DNA from: Euphorbia lathyris
Taxonomy: Eukaryota > Streptophyta > Magnoliopsida > Malpighiales > Euphorbiaceae
Assembly: GCF_963576675.1 (NCBI RefSeq)
Contig: NC_088911.1
Span: 134,357,929-134,421,928 of the forward strand
Length of the DNA: 64,000 nt
Direction of reading: 5' to 3'
Part shown: one piece after another, positions 35,049 through 47,109 of the stretch
Layout: each line of letters starts with the position of its first letter
Position numbering within the stretch: position 1 is the stretch's first letter
Program-made: the position numbers and the translations under genes
Notes under the pieces: model-generated
The model's database searches: none
Told to the model about the DNA's origin: nothing
Seen by the model: only the letters and a program-made list of their open reading frames with translations

Positions 35049-36126
35049 TATTGAAACACCTTTCCACAAGATTTTGATTTGACAAAATTATCCATGATTA
35101 AGAGACAATTAAATTTAAGTGTTTTGATTTAATTGTACTAATCCGTTTGTTCAATGTTGAGTATAAATATAAATGCAAAAGGAAATAAAGACAGGACAAA
35201 GTCAGAATGAAGACACAGCATAAGCTGAGTAAAACGGAACTCAGCATAAAAGAAGAAATGTCTATCTCAGAACGAAGTCTTACAAAACGAAGTTGAGTAA
35301 GGAAGAACTCAGTATGAAATCTGACAAACAATCAAAGGCAGTGAATAACGAAGTCAAGCTGAGTTATCTTCAGGACAGCACGAAAAGTCCATTGGCTAGA
35401 AGACAAAGACTGCCAACCATTTGCGCCAATAATAGAAATCTCGGAATTATGCAAAAGCCAAATTCCAAGATGAATGGGTCAACTGTCCATGGCTAAAAGA
35501 TGAACTACCGCAAAAAGACAAAGTCTGCAGGAAGAAGACAAGCCTGACGTTTGAGGAATTCAGGATTCAGGATTGGCCTGCACATCTGAAGCTGACCAGA
35601 GATTTGTCCCCTAAAAGAGCCGTTTTGGACTCAACGGACAAATCAAATTTCAAATGATTTGTTTCCTACATTTCAACTATAAAAGGAACAAAGGTTTCAT
35701 TTGGAAGAGTGCGGATTTACAGAAAATCATAAGTGAGAAAGATACAAATCAAAAGCACTCAAAAACAAGAAAAAGATCTTACACCAAACTTCCATTCTTT
35801 GTGTAAATGATGGATTGATTGTAATCATCTAAAGTGTTATTTGTTTGAAAAGGAACAAGTTCTTATCAATTATAATATTGAGAGTGTATGCTGAGTGCTC
35901 GGTGTTGAGTACTTAGTGGTAGAGAAAATCTGGGTGTTCGGTTATAGCATTCAGTAGGAGTTGAGTAGACGAATAGAGGAAGGTACTCTTGCATATTCAA
36001 CTGCCTTGTAAACGGTTTGTGCTCTACCTTTAAAGAGCTCAGTATTGGATTCTAAAAGCCCGGAGGACTCTGGGGACTGGACGTAGGCAGAGAGGCCGAA
36101 CCAGGATAAGTGATACTGAGTAATCT

Positions 36127-36158
<32 letters not shown>

Positions 36159-36447
36159 CTGTATGTGTTGTATGGTAAACTTACTCAGCATCTAAACTGA
36201 TTAAGCTGACTCTGAGTAAATTAGAGTGCTAAGTTGAAAGCTGACCTCTGTGAGTGTCAATTCTCAACTTACAAGTAAAACAGTTCTAGTCAATATCTGA
36301 CTAAAGCTGTCTTATGCTAAATTTGGCCAAGCTGACCAAAGCTGAGCTGACAAACTTACCAAAACTGTTAAGTCAGCATAAATAATTAACGAAAAAGTTA
36401 TATTAGTTCCTAACCCCCCCCTTGGAACTAATCACACGGGACCAACA
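35049..36447 (+). mobile_element. 5' LTR of element A (Sirevirus-type copia)
   Basis: Starts TATTGAAACACCTTTCCAC (canonical TG decayed to TA) and ends ACGGGACCAACA, directly before the primer-binding site. It is the same LTR family as the inverted LTR at 40705-42041, whose start is TGTTGAAACACC. Contains a (TA)n tract at about 36130-36159 and CCTAACCCCCCCTTGG near its end. Confidence 0.85.
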
Positions 36448-36449
36448 AG

Positions 36450-36461
36450 TGGTATCAGAGC
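36450..36461 (+). other. Primer-binding site of element A
   Basis: TGGTATCAGAGC, complementary to the 3' end of initiator tRNA-Met, two bases after the LTR. Confidence 0.9.
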
Positions 36462-36509
36462 TTAAGCTCACTACTCAAAGATATAACTATCTTGAGCGGA
36501 TCCCCATAA

Positions 36510-38279
36510 ATGGCTGAGAACAGCACTCGTTTCCTTCCAGGAAACCAAACAACACAGATACTCCTTGAGGGATTATCAATTACTAGGCCTCCCCTATTCT
36601 TTAGGTCTAATTACACATTCTGGAAGAATAGGATGAAAAACTTCATTCAAGCCACAAATATGAGTGCATGGCTTGTAATTGTTCAAGGTCCACATGTGCC
36701 ATATAAAACTGTTGATAACGAGAAAGTTATTAAGAGCGAAGGTGAGTGGACAGAGGATGACCTTAAAAAATTACAAAATAATGCTTCGACTATAAATATG
36801 CTTCACTGTGCTTTAGATGCTGCATAATACAATAAGATTTTAGGTTGTGAGTCAGCACAGGAGATTTGGAAGAAGCTGGAAGTGACTTATGAAGGCACAA
36901 GTAAGGTTAAGGAGTCCAAAGTCAATCATCATATGAGACTCTACGAGCTGTTCGAGATGAACGAGAATGAAGACATCTCAAAAATGAACTCGAGATTCAC
37001 AAACATCATAAATGAGCTCAAAAGACTTGGAAAGAACTTCACTGAAGAGGAACAGGTGAAGAAAATCCTGAGAAGTCTACCTAAGAGCTGGCAAGCAAAG
37101 AAAACAGCTGTAGAAGAAGCTCAGGACTTGACTACCTACAAATATGATGAGCTGATCGGATCCTTGCTGACCCATGAAATCTCCATGAAAAACTTTGAAG
37201 CTAAAGAAAAGTCCGAGGATAAGAAACAGAAATCACTAGTGATGAAAGCTGACTCCACAGAAGCTGAGTCAACTGATGATGAGGAAATGGCTATGTTCAC
37301 TAGAAAGATGAAGAAGCTGTTCAGTAAAAATGACAGAAACAGCAAACGGCCATACAAGAGAGGTGATAGGTACAAAGCTGAGTCCAGTGACAAATATAAG
37401 AAGGACAGCTCCAAGTCTGTCACATGTTTTGAGTGCCACCAAACTGGGCACATCAAGTCAAGCTGCCCAAACCTAAAAAGGGATAAGAAAGGAAACAAGA
37501 AAGCAATGGTAGCAACATGGAGTGACAGTGATGAGTCAACATCATCCGAAGCTGATGCAAATGAAACAGCAAACATATGCTTCATGGCCGATGATGCTGA
37601 TCACTCTCAATCTGAGCAAGCTGACCTCTCTGATGAAACTGACCAGGAGGAACACAACAATGAGGTAACATCCTTACTTTTACTTAGAAACGAAATGGTA
37701 AATGCCTTGAGTGATTTATATACACTAACTAAGAAGTGTAACAAGAAAATCAAATCACTCAGTAAGCGATGTGACGAGATTGAAGAGGTCAAGCTGAGTG
37801 ACCTCAGATATCTCCTCCAAGACAATGCAGATTTACATGGTAACATTCAAATAATGCATAAGTTTGTCACAGAGGTTCAATCTGAGTCAAAGAAACTTAG
37901 AAAGGACGTTACAACCCTACAGAGTCAAGTAAAAGGCTCAAATAAAAATAAATCCCATGCTAGTCAGCATAAACAGTTCACCCAGTGTGACTGTTGCGGG
38001 AAAAGGGGACACACAAAAGATGTGTGTTGGTTCAACAAGCGGATTGTCCAATGTGACTTCTGTGGAAGAAAAGGACATACCACTAAGGTATGTTGGCATG
38101 CTCAGCATAACAATGCTGACCACACTCAGCATCACCCTCAAAGGGTAAGTTATTGTGACTTCTGTGGTAAAAATGGCCACACTATAAAAGTATGCCGTCA
38201 CAAACTAAAATATGACTTAGCACCTGTTTATACTAACAAGAAAGGACCCAAAAAGAATTGGGTACCTAAAGATGAATAG
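36510..38279 (+). pseudogene. gag: Sirevirus gag (element A) with one premature stop
   Basis: One frame from ATG 36510 to TAG 38277-38279, interrupted by TAA at 36825-36827. N-terminal part is a UBN2/copia-type gag (FFRSNYTFWKNRMKNFI, then WKKLEVTYEGT and LRSLPKSW). Four zinc knuckles of CX2CX4HX4C type follow: one at about 37426 and three in tandem between about 37985 and 38200 (CDCCGKRGHTKDVC, CDFCGRKGHTTKVC, CDFCGKNGHTIKVC), separated from the first by an acidic and coiled-coil-like region. Role: particle formation and RNA packaging. Long gag with coiled coil fits the Sirevirus lineage. The frame overlaps pol by 8 nt. Confidence 0.9.
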
Positions 38280-40704
38280 TTTAAACTGCAGCAGCTTGAC
38301 ATGCGTGGAGAAGTCAAAACTTTGGTACATAGACAGCGCATGCTCAAGACACATGACAGGTGATGAAACACAATTCATCACACTAGAGCTTAAACGAGGT
38401 GGAAGTGTAAGTTTTGGAGACAATAAGAAAGGCAAGATAGTCGGCTCAGGTACTATCGGAAGTAATCCAACTATTGAGTCAGTCTCCCTAGTTAAAGGTC
38501 TCAAATACAATCTGTTGAGTGTAGCCCAGCTTTGCAAGAGCGGCAGAAAGGTTGTATTTGATGATACTAAGTGTCAAATACTCGAGGGAAATTCAAATGA
38601 ATTAATTTTAACCGCCCCTCGTGTAGACAATGTATACATGCTAAGTTTAGAAAGACAGTTTTCTAAAAACATATGCTTAGTGTCTAAAGAGGATAACTCC
38701 TGGCTATGGCATAGAAGACTTGGGCATGTCAGCATGGATCTTCTTGCCAAATTAGCTAGAAAGCAACTGGTTGAGGGATTACCCAAATTAAAATTTGAAA
38801 AAGATCAATTGTGTAAAGCTTGTCAGCAAGGCAAACAAACTAAAAAGTCATTTCATAGTAAAAATATTGTCTCAACCAAGAGACCATTGGAATTACTACA
38901 CTTGGATCTTTTCAGACCTATCCAGCCACTCAGTTTGGGAGGTAAGAAATTTTCCTTGGTCATTGTAGACGATTTCTCTCGGTACACTTGGATCATCTTG
39001 TTGGGTAGCAAGGATGAAACATTTGAGATGTTTACCACATTGATTAAAAAGCTTGAAATTGACAAAGACCTAAAAGTAGCTCATATTAGAAGTGACAATG
39101 GTGGAGAATTCAAAAACCAATAGTTTGACGAATTCTGTGAAACCAGTGGTATTGACCACAATTTCTCTGCTCCTAGAACACCTCAACATAATGGGGTTGT
39201 TGAAAGGAAGAACAGAACTATTGTCGAAATTGCTAGAACTATGCTAAGTGAAAATAGGCTTCCAAAGTACTTCTGGGGTGAAGCTGTCCACACAGCGTGC
39301 TACATACTGAATAGGGCTCTAGTTAGACCTATACTTAAGAAAACCCCATATGAACTTTGGAAAGGACGAAAGCCCAACATTGGTTACTTTCGTGCCTTTG
39401 GGTGTAAGTGTTTTATACTCAATACAAAGGATAACCTTGGAAAATTTGATGCTAAAGCTGACGAAGCGATCTTTTTAGGGTACTCAATGAACAGTAAAGC
39501 ATATAGAGTATATAATAAAAGAACTCAGGTTGTAGAAGAGTCTGTACATATTGAGTTCGATGAAGCTGACCCTACAGGAAAGTTAGCTCAGCTCGAAGAA
39601 GATGAACCAAGCTCAGTTTCCGCTGATCATCCAGGAGCATCTGAGTCATCAACACAAGGGCTAACCAAAGGTAATCAAGAAGTTGAAATTACATTTGTTG
39701 ACCAATCTATTCCTGTAGAGATTGTAGAAACACCTGTTCCAAACGACTCAACATTACCCAAGGAAATAAAAATTCCAAGAGGACACTCAGAGAAATATAT
39801 TCTTGATGCTGATGACAACAAGCTGATGACAAGAGATCAGCTTCGGAAGTATTTAGGCAATGTGGCTTTTGTATCAGTACATGAACCAAAGAGCTTTGCT
39901 GATGCTGAGCACGATGAATATTGGATCAACGCTATGCAAGAAGAGCTAGACCAATTCACAAGAAATGAGGTATGGGATTTAGTACCTAAGCCCAGAAATC
40001 AAAAGTCCATAGGAACTAAGTGGGTCTTTAGAAACAAACTAGATGAGCATGGAAATGTAGTCAGAAACAAGGCTCGACTTGTAGCTCAAGGCTATAGTCA
40101 GCAAGAAGGTATTGACTATGGTGAAACTTTTGCACCAGTTGTTAGGCTAGAAGCTATACGTATATTGTGTGCCTATGCTAGTTTTATGAACTTTAAATTA
40201 TATCAAATGGATGTTAAAAGTGCATTTCTTAATGGCTTTATAAACGAAGAGGTATATATTAACCAACCTCCTGGGTTTGAAGATCCAAAATTTCCAAACC
40301 ACGTTTATAAACTCAAGAAGGCCCTGTATGGCCTGAAGCAAGCTCCAAGAGCTTGGTATGAGAGATTGACCAACTTCTTGCTGACCAGGAACTATGTCAG
40401 AGGAAAAGCTGACACAACCTTGTTCATTAAGAAAAAGGGTAAACATATCCTACTTGCACAAATCTATGTAGATGATATAATATTTGGTGCTACTGATGAA
40501 TCTTTGTGTAAAGAATTTAGCAAACAAATGCAAACTGAGTTCGAGATGTCCATGATGGGTGAACTCAACTTCTTCCTTGGACTTCAAATTAAGCAAGCTA
40601 AGAATGGCATCTTCATAAGTCAGTCCAAGTACACCAAAGAGATGTTAAAGAAATTTGATATGGAAGATTGCAAATCCATATCAACCCCTATGGGTACTGA
40701 TACT
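38272..40704 (+). pseudogene. pol: Sirevirus pol (protease, integrase, RT) truncated by insertion of element B
   Basis: Opens with ATG at 38272 in a different frame from gag. Protease motif LWYIDSACSRHMTGD (DSA where DSG is usual), integrase HHCC zinc region (WHRRLGHVS, CKACQQGK), core motifs HLDLF, VDDFSRYTW and RSDNGGEF, then TAG at 39121-39123 breaks the integrase. The same frame resumes with [14 protein letters not shown], then RT ([48 protein letters not shown]) and stops making pol sense at 40704, where B's LTR begins; the frame reads 10 codons into that LTR. RNase H is not in the window. The premature stop and the insertion make it inactive. Confidence 0.93.
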
Positions 40705-42041
40705 TATTGGTCCCTTGTAGGGTTGCAAGTATAGTTCCAAGGGGGGGTTAGGAACTATTTAAACTTTTTTGCAATTAGGGCAGACTTCTTTTTCTAAGGA
40801 AAAAGGTTTTAACAGCGGCGCTGAGTAAACAGCAAGATACTAGCTTAGTCAACTGGTGACTAGGTCAGTTTCTTAGCTTGAGTCAGGAGATAGCACTTAG
40901 AGTCTATTCCTGAGCTCAGACGTTTAACGCGCACAACTCAACTTGACCTCTTTACTTGGTCAGTTTTTGGTTATTTTAAGCAAGCAATATATATAAGGAG
41001 TTAAAGGTAAGAAATACTTTACTCAGCAGATTTATCCAGGTTCGGCTTCTTCTAAGCCTACGTCCTATCCCCGGAACACGTTCCGAGATTTCGAATCCTC
41101 TACTGAGCTCTTTAAAGGTAGATCCTCAAACCTTTTACAATCTTAGCAACTGAGTATAACAAGAGTACCTTCCTCTATACCTCTACTCAATCCTAATCTC
41201 ACGCTGAGTACTATAACCGAGTACTCAGCCTCTCCTTTCTATCTTCTAGAAATGATAAGTGTTTTGTTCTATACAATGATTTGCTAAGACACTTTAGACG
41301 ATTGAAAGAATCACTCTAGACTTTTACACAGATGTATGAATTGTAGTGTAAGATTTGCTTTGCTTCTTTGCTTGCAGAACTTGTGTAGAAATTTGGTCAG
41401 CGTAATGGCTTGATCAAGTTCTGTGTTGAGTGAAGCTTCTGATGGCCCTATTTATAGAGACGTCTGGGCATCGGTCATTTCGAATTTTGAAATAACCGTT
41501 GGATGGAAACAGCTTCCTGTCGTTGTCATCCTGACTTGCTCAGAGCTCTTGGCCAATCAGATTTGTGTATCTTCTGTCCTCGGTCAGCTCAGCAGACTAT
41601 CTCTCCTTTTATGGTAAAGTCAACTGGACAGCATACTGTGTCGTCTGAACTTTACCCAAAGTAGAAATACTTTGTCAGGAAGTTTTCTTAAGCCAGCTGC
41701 TGTCTTTGTACGTTTGTCGGATCTACTCAGCAGCTTCATCTTGAAGTTGTTCCCGAAGGTCTTCTAGATCCTTCTGTTGCTGAGTTGCGTTTTGTCCAAA
41801 ACGGCAACGTTTTGAAAAACGCGGGCCGAGTTGTACTGAGTTGTTTGACTTGGGCTTTAAAACTTGTATTGGGCTTGGGCCTTTTAATTCTTATGTCTTA
41901 TAAATAATTTAACTCAACATTGAACAAACACATTAGTAGAATAAATCAAAGCATTTAAACTTAGTGTGTTTTAGAATATGTATTTCAATTATACTTAAAC
42001 AATTTTGTCAAATCAAAATTATGTGGAAAGGTGTTTCAACA
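40705..42041 (-). mobile_element. 3' LTR of element B (Sirevirus, minus strand)
   Basis: On the minus strand it starts TGTTGAAACACCTTTCC at 42041 and ends GGGACCAATA at 40705. Homologous to A's 5' LTR but clearly diverged, so a different insertion. Its outer flank is A's RT gene (possible duplication ATACT, 40700-40704). Confidence 0.85.
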
Positions 42042-42043
42042 AA

Positions 42044-42055
42044 CTCCCCCATTTT
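42044..42055 (-). other. Polypurine tract of element B
   Basis: AAAATGGGGGAG on the minus strand immediately before the 3' LTR. Similar GGGGGAG tracts occur at about 42097, 42133 and 42659; multiple purine tracts are a known Sirevirus feature. Confidence 0.75.
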
Positions 42056-42594
42056 GATGTTGGCAAAACCATTCAGCGAAGAACTCAGTATTGAGCTCCC
42101 CCATGATAGTTGACCTATTACAACTTAGCAAACTCCCCCGTAAGGGTTGAGCTACTGACTTAGTTTTACTCTAAAACATTTAAGGATTTAATCGAGTAAG
42201 TCTTAGGTCAGTTTTCAGATAGGTCAGCTTATCCAACATATTCTATTTACTCAGTATTAAGCGGAAGGTTTAATCATATAGAGTGCGCTGAGTAATTTTT
42301 TGTTCAATGAGTTCTTAACAGACAATGTTTTTATAAACACATAGGTCAATGGCAAACATGTTATCAGCATTTGATTCAGTCAATAAGATTTATAAGTATA
42401 AAACATAGCTGATTTAATTGAAGATACGTAATGACTCAGTACACAGTAACATATATTACCATATATCATAACTCAGGAATAGGAATAAAAGATGCAGATA
42501 TGATATATTGATAGTAGTCAGTGAGTACACAAGAAACTTATAGATATGGCATATGGATTACATCTCTGACTTAGTCTATACTGAGCTAGCCTAT
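42056..42594 (-). other. Element B noncoding region between env-like ORF and 3' LTR
   Basis: Many CTGAGTA/TACTCAG words and extra purine tracts; no ORF. Confidence 0.7.
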
Positions 42595-42855
42595 CTATTT
42601 CTTTTTCTTGTGTTGAGACTGACTTCGCTCATGCTGAGCTCTAGCTGCTTGTTCTTTCTCCCCCATTTTATCAGCATCAGGAGGAGGAAGTCTGAAAGCA
42701 TCAGTTAAGACAGCTCGAGTCAGTTCTTTAGACAGCTCCTTAAGTTTCTCAGCGCTTTCGTTGACGCCGTCAAAAATTACAACTCCATCAGCTGATACCT
42801 CTTCGGGTACGTTGAGTTCAGCAGCACTGAGCATGTTGACGCTAAACGCTTGAGC
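42595..42855 (-). pseudogene. C-terminal part of element B env-like ORF
   Basis: Codes a polar, Lys/Glu-rich C-terminus ending SQSQHKKKK and TAG at 42597-42595. It continues the frame of 52149-53730; the two parts are separated by element C and its TTTGC duplication. Position between pol and the 3' LTR is that of the Sirevirus env-like ORF, whose function is unproven. Confidence 0.8.
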
Positions 42856-42860
42856 TTTGC

Positions 42861-44343
42861 TGTTGAGCGATTTCCGCAAATGCACGGTATACGCTTATAG
42901 TAATAAAAGATATCGAACCCACAGGGAACGCTTTTTAACTAAATTTTATTTAATTCGGTTTAGTCACGTGTTTAGGTTTAATAAAAGATAAATGTTTAGT
43001 TGATTGAATAGGTTTTGGTAAATTAGGATTAGATAGAAAGATTATATCAAGTTTAGAAGACAATTCCGTTTTGGAATTTTGATTACAAAACAGATACTTC
43101 CGTAATTGGAACAAAATAGATCTTTATTTTCATAAAGCAAAGTAAACAACTTTAACTTTGTGAGATTATGGACATGAAACAATATATCAATTTACTCAAT
43201 TAAATGGCTTGGAACCGTAGAAATCTCTCTGGATCGGAGTAGATTGCTACCTTAATCAAACTAGCATTTTATGTTTGATAAGCCGCGGGCCAGCGATCAT
43301 ATCATCCATAAAAACTAAATCTGTCAAGTGTTCAACAAAGTTCTTATATGAATAAGATGGAAATAGAACGTTTTAATAAAAACACCAATTTATCATTTTG
43401 AAAATCATTTTGTCAGAACAATATCAAAATAACAACAGTAAGAATGTATTGAATAAAGAAGTATATCATTAATGAAATGTGAATTTTCACAAGTTAATAG
43501 AGAAGTAGAAACTTGGATAGCATTGTAACGAAGACTTTGAGATCCGGGTCGTCAATCTTTCTCTCAAACTTCGTAGGCTCGTCAAACCGTGGGCGCTTCA
43601 GCCGTCACTTCTTCTCGCTGGATCTTCGGAATAGAGACTGGTCAGTCCACTATCAGAATGAAAACTAAACTAATACTGTGTTTATAACTAATCTAAATAC
43701 AATTCGTGTACAACACGATTGCTTACAGAAATGAACTCTAACTTTCTGATTCTTTTCTGAATCAGAAACTTAACATAACAACTCTCTTCTCTAATTTCTC
43801 TAACTTTTCCAACCTTTTCTAACTTGAAATGAATCACTTATTTATAGTTGTTGAAGGGTTGTAAATGATGGGTCGTGTCTGCTGGTGAAGGGTTGCTTTT
43901 ATCCGAACTAACAGACGCGTTTTTACGAAATTAACATGTGTTTAGTGTGTAGGAGGGCTGTCTGTCGCGACTGAGATTCTGAAACAGGGGGTATAGGGGC
44001 GAGCTTTAAGACTTGATTTCCCCCGGTCTGGGCTCCGCAAGTTGCGACTGAGAATTTGAGAATCTCAGTCGCGACAGAGAGTATTCCTCCCTGGCGTTCG
44101 ACTGTTTTTCGTCCTCCTCGAGCGTTCTTCTGACTGATATGCATTCTCGGTCCGTTTTTAAGGTTTTTCCTCCATTTTAGCTCCGTTTTCGCTCCTATTT
44201 GGATTTTACCAAATATTTAAGTACCTTGCATCAAAGAAGTAAATAAAGACGTAAAAGTATTCCAAATGAATATAATTAACACGATTTCAATGTAAATTTA
44301 ACGTATTTATATAGGATATTTTAGGTATATTTTGGGCTTAACA
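42861..44343 (-). mobile_element. 3' LTR of element C (Athila-like)
   Basis: Bounded by TGTTGAGCGATTTCCGC (plus, left) and TGGGCTTAACA (right); pairs with 50650-52143. About 1% divergence by eye plus one ~11-bp indel. Contains the GCGACTGAGA/TCTCAGTCGC palindrome. Confidence 0.95.
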
Positions 44344-44361
44344 AACTCCCACACTTAAGCT
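44344..44361 (-). other. Polypurine tract of element C
   Basis: Minus strand AGCTTAAGTGTGGGAGTT abuts the 3' LTR; AAGTGTGGGAG is the common purine tract of plant Athila/gypsy elements. Confidence 0.7.
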
Positions 44362-45870
44362 TTTGCTAGTCCCGAGCAAAATTTCACTGAATTTATTCTT
44401 TAATCAATCTCTTTATAAATAGAATAGATATATCCATATATTTCTTTTTGAATTAGTTAAACCGAAAGATAAACTTTTCATGGTACATTTATACGCAAAG
44501 TATCAAACTAGCTAATAGAAAAGAGATATATCATTCGTCTTGTATTTCAATTTTTATATTGAAGTATTCGGGACGGTGTAAGCACGCATGTTTCCGAATC
44601 TTTTGTCTCAAGGCATTTCTAAGCACAAAATTTCCTTTCCCAAACCTAAACTATGAATTCATTTAAGGACTTAGGTTTAATATATTTGCTTTAGTTACGC
44701 CCAAGATAAGGGTGGTCTCGATCGTAACTTTATATGCATTTATTGGCTTTCGTGTTCGTTTAAGAGGTACCGACCATGCCATGGGTGGACGCAATCGTTA
44801 CTTTAAAACTTTAAACACTTTTAATTTTGCTTTAATTTATATCGTTGCTTTCATACCTCGACCGTGATAAGGGTGGTCGCAATCGTGGCCAAAAGTAAAC
44901 GATACTTAATGTTCTTCCCTTTCATACCTCGATTGTGATAAGGTTGGTCGCAATCGTGGCCAAAAGTTAAGAATACGACTACTTGATTTAATTAATATGA
45001 AAATAAAATTGGGAAAGAAAAATAGCACATTCATCCTATATTGACTTGAAATTCAACATGTATTATGGCTAAAGTTTCCTTAAAAACTTCAATTGGTTTT
45101 TAATGTAAGACGAAAAATCATATCGAGCTAAAAAGCTAAAGTTGTTAGTTCGATTTATGCCTATAAACCTAATTTGAAAATTGAAAATAAGATTTATATT
45201 TATCATGAATTCATGATATAAAATAGAGACTTGAAACTAAAGAAATTTTACTTATATACATTTACTCAAGACGTTTTTGATAAAATCGTATCGGAGATTT
45301 GTAAAAAAAAATATTTGTAAAAATATAGCCCGTATAGAAATATTATTTCTATCAATAAAGATAACCTTAAAATATGCTTAACATTATTTTGAAAGCAGAA
45401 TTATTTGAAAACATATGAAATAAATAGTTAACAAAAATTTTACGTTTATGAAAAGTTGCTATTATGTTGGAAAAGTGTTGCACATTATATAAAAATGTTG
45501 CATTGTTTTGAAAAAAATGTTGCATATTATTTTTGACTTAAAATGAATAATAACATGCATTGATACTTAAAATAAATATCATTCATTCTCATTCGTTGCA
45601 TTCATTCGTACTTAAAAATAAAATGGATATGAAATACCTCCTCCCACACTTAATTTGGACCATGTCCTCATTGGTGCAAAAAGCGATAAAACACGAAAAA
45701 TAGTACGAAATAAATCATACGAATTAGAAATGAAAAATAGAATACCATAACATTCAAACATGAATTATAAAGAGAATTGTACCAAACAGAATTAAAAATA
45801 TTGTACCAAACCGAATAAAACATAATAATAATAACGAAAATGAGGCAAAAGATAGAAAGGATAAAACCTA
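44362..45870 (-). other. Element C 3' noncoding region with degenerate repeats
   Basis: Four diverged units containing GATAAGGGTGGTC(G/T)C-like text occur at about 44697, 44767, 44852 and 44931, the last two nearly identical (CATACCTCGA...AATCGTGGCC). The rest is AT-rich with ATGTTGCA-type words at 45475-45530. A 68-residue ORF here is hydrophobic but unsupported. Confidence 0.6.
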
Positions 45871-47109
45871 TCAAGGTGAACTCGGTGGAGAAGGCGTAGT
45901 CTCAACTCCTTGGCATCGGAAGAAAGATAGCAACCGGCGATGAGTAGACTTGTGCTCACGACTCAACGTAGTGATCCTTGAACTCATTTCGGCATTATTG
46001 GCAACGACTTCATCTAACCGCAAATTCATGTGACGGTTATGCTCGTTCATTTGTGTCAAAACACGTTGCCATCCAACTTGTTCTTCTTCATTCGGTTCCA
46101 CATTAGCTTGCTCTTGTGCATTGACATCAACATTCTCCTCCTCCGCTTCTTCTTCATCAAATTCCTCTTCATCCTCCTCATCATCATTGTGGGCACCTAA
46201 ACCTTGTGAACCCGATGCTTCACTACCCATGGTAGCAAAAACACGCCTTGTGCGATCCGCATAAGAGATAAAGGCGGGTGGTCCCAACTTCTTCAATAAA
46301 TTGGACCTTTGAAGTGCCGTGAGATCCAATGATGGTAAACCAACATGAGACATATTTTGATAATCCGCTAATTCACCTCGAGCGCCCAAAACAATGCCGG
46401 TAATTAAATTACCCATAGGCACTTGCTTATTGCGGGACTTGGAAGCTCGAACTAAATTAGTAAATATCATTTCAATACTATCAATTGTCAAACCCTTAAA
46501 AATAGCATCAAACACAACCAAATCACGAACTTGCACTTTTGAACTTTCAACCCGACCAAATAAGGAGAATGATAAAAACTTGTGAAAGAAAAATATACAA
46601 TCATCCTTAATTAGCTTACTAGATGTATTCTTTGGACTAAAAACATCTAAACCGGTTAAAGAATTCCAAACCGTGTGTGAATCAAAAGGCTTCGGCTTTG
46701 AATAGAAATTTCGAGTAGGAAAACCAAACCAACGGTTCATGGCCGCATAATTAACATCATAACGGACTCCATTACTCCGAAAAGAGATAACTCCTTTCTT
46801 TTTGTCATAAGTTAGAGTAACCAAAAACTCAATAATATGCGTTTTAAGACTAGGAAAACGCATACTAGCAAATCGTTTCCAACCAAGAACGGTAAGAAAT
46901 TCATCAATACGCTCGGTAAAAGAAAGTGTATTTACCGTATCGGTGTCAAGAAAAAGCATGTCAATGAACTCTACGAGGACATTAGAAAACCGGCGATATA
47001 TGCGTCCTTCGGCTTCCGACGTGATATCGAACGGTGCATCATATTGAACCCGTAATCTATTGATCTCGGTGGCTTTGGCTTTGTTTGCAACGGTCTTTTG
47101 TCTAGGCAT
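45871..47109 (-). CDS. Athila-type ORF protein of element C, 412 aa, open
   Basis: Complete ORF from ATG at 47109. Basic start (MPRQKTVANKAKATEINRL), then a conserved block FLTVLGWKRFASMRFPSL, RYDVNYAAMNRWFGFPTRNF, FFHKFLSFSLFGR, RASKSRNKQVPMGNLITGI, resembling the 'putative plant transposon protein' domain of Athila ORFs. After about residue 295 comes a very acidic tract (runs of E and D), then a predicted coiled coil (LTQMNEHNRHMNLRLDEVV) and a Pro/Ser tail. No nuclease or RT motif. Known family members have no proven role. It is free of stops although its paralogue upstream is broken, which may reflect recent insertion. Confidence 0.85.
   Translation of the reverse strand: MPRQKTVANKAKATEINRLRVQYDAPFDITSEAEGRIYRRFSNVLVEFIDMLFLDTDTVNTLSFTERIDEFLTVLGWKRFASMRFPSLKTHIIEFLVTLTYDKKKGVISFRSNGVRYDVNYAAMNRWFGFPTRNFYSKPKPFDSHTVWNSLTGLDVFSPKNTSSKLIKDDCIFFFHKFLSFSLFGRVESSKVQVRDLVVFDAIFKGLTIDSIEMIFTNLVRASKSRNKQVPMGNLITGIVLGARGELADYQNMSHVGLPSLDLTALQRSNLLKKLGPPAFISYADRTRRVFATMGSEASGSQGLGAHNDDEEDEEEFDEEEAEEENVDVNAQEQANVEPNEEEQVGWQRVLTQMNEHNRHMNLRLDEVVANNAEMSSRITTLSREHKSTHRRLLSFFRCQGVETTPSPPSSP

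Noticed and set aside
36130..36159. (TA)n tract in A's LTR as a regulatory feature
   Set aside because: A simple microsatellite; similar tracts occur at 24321 and 47830 without shared context.
37136..38201. Minus-strand ORFs opposite gag
   Set aside because: Shadows of the gag coding sequence.
40680..42060. Inverted LTR joined to A's pol as a reverse-transcription template-switch palindrome
   Set aside because: The inverted LTR has complete ends, its own purine tract and an env-like ORF beyond it, so insertion of a second element (B) explains it more simply. The GTATCAG similarity at the junction seems chance.
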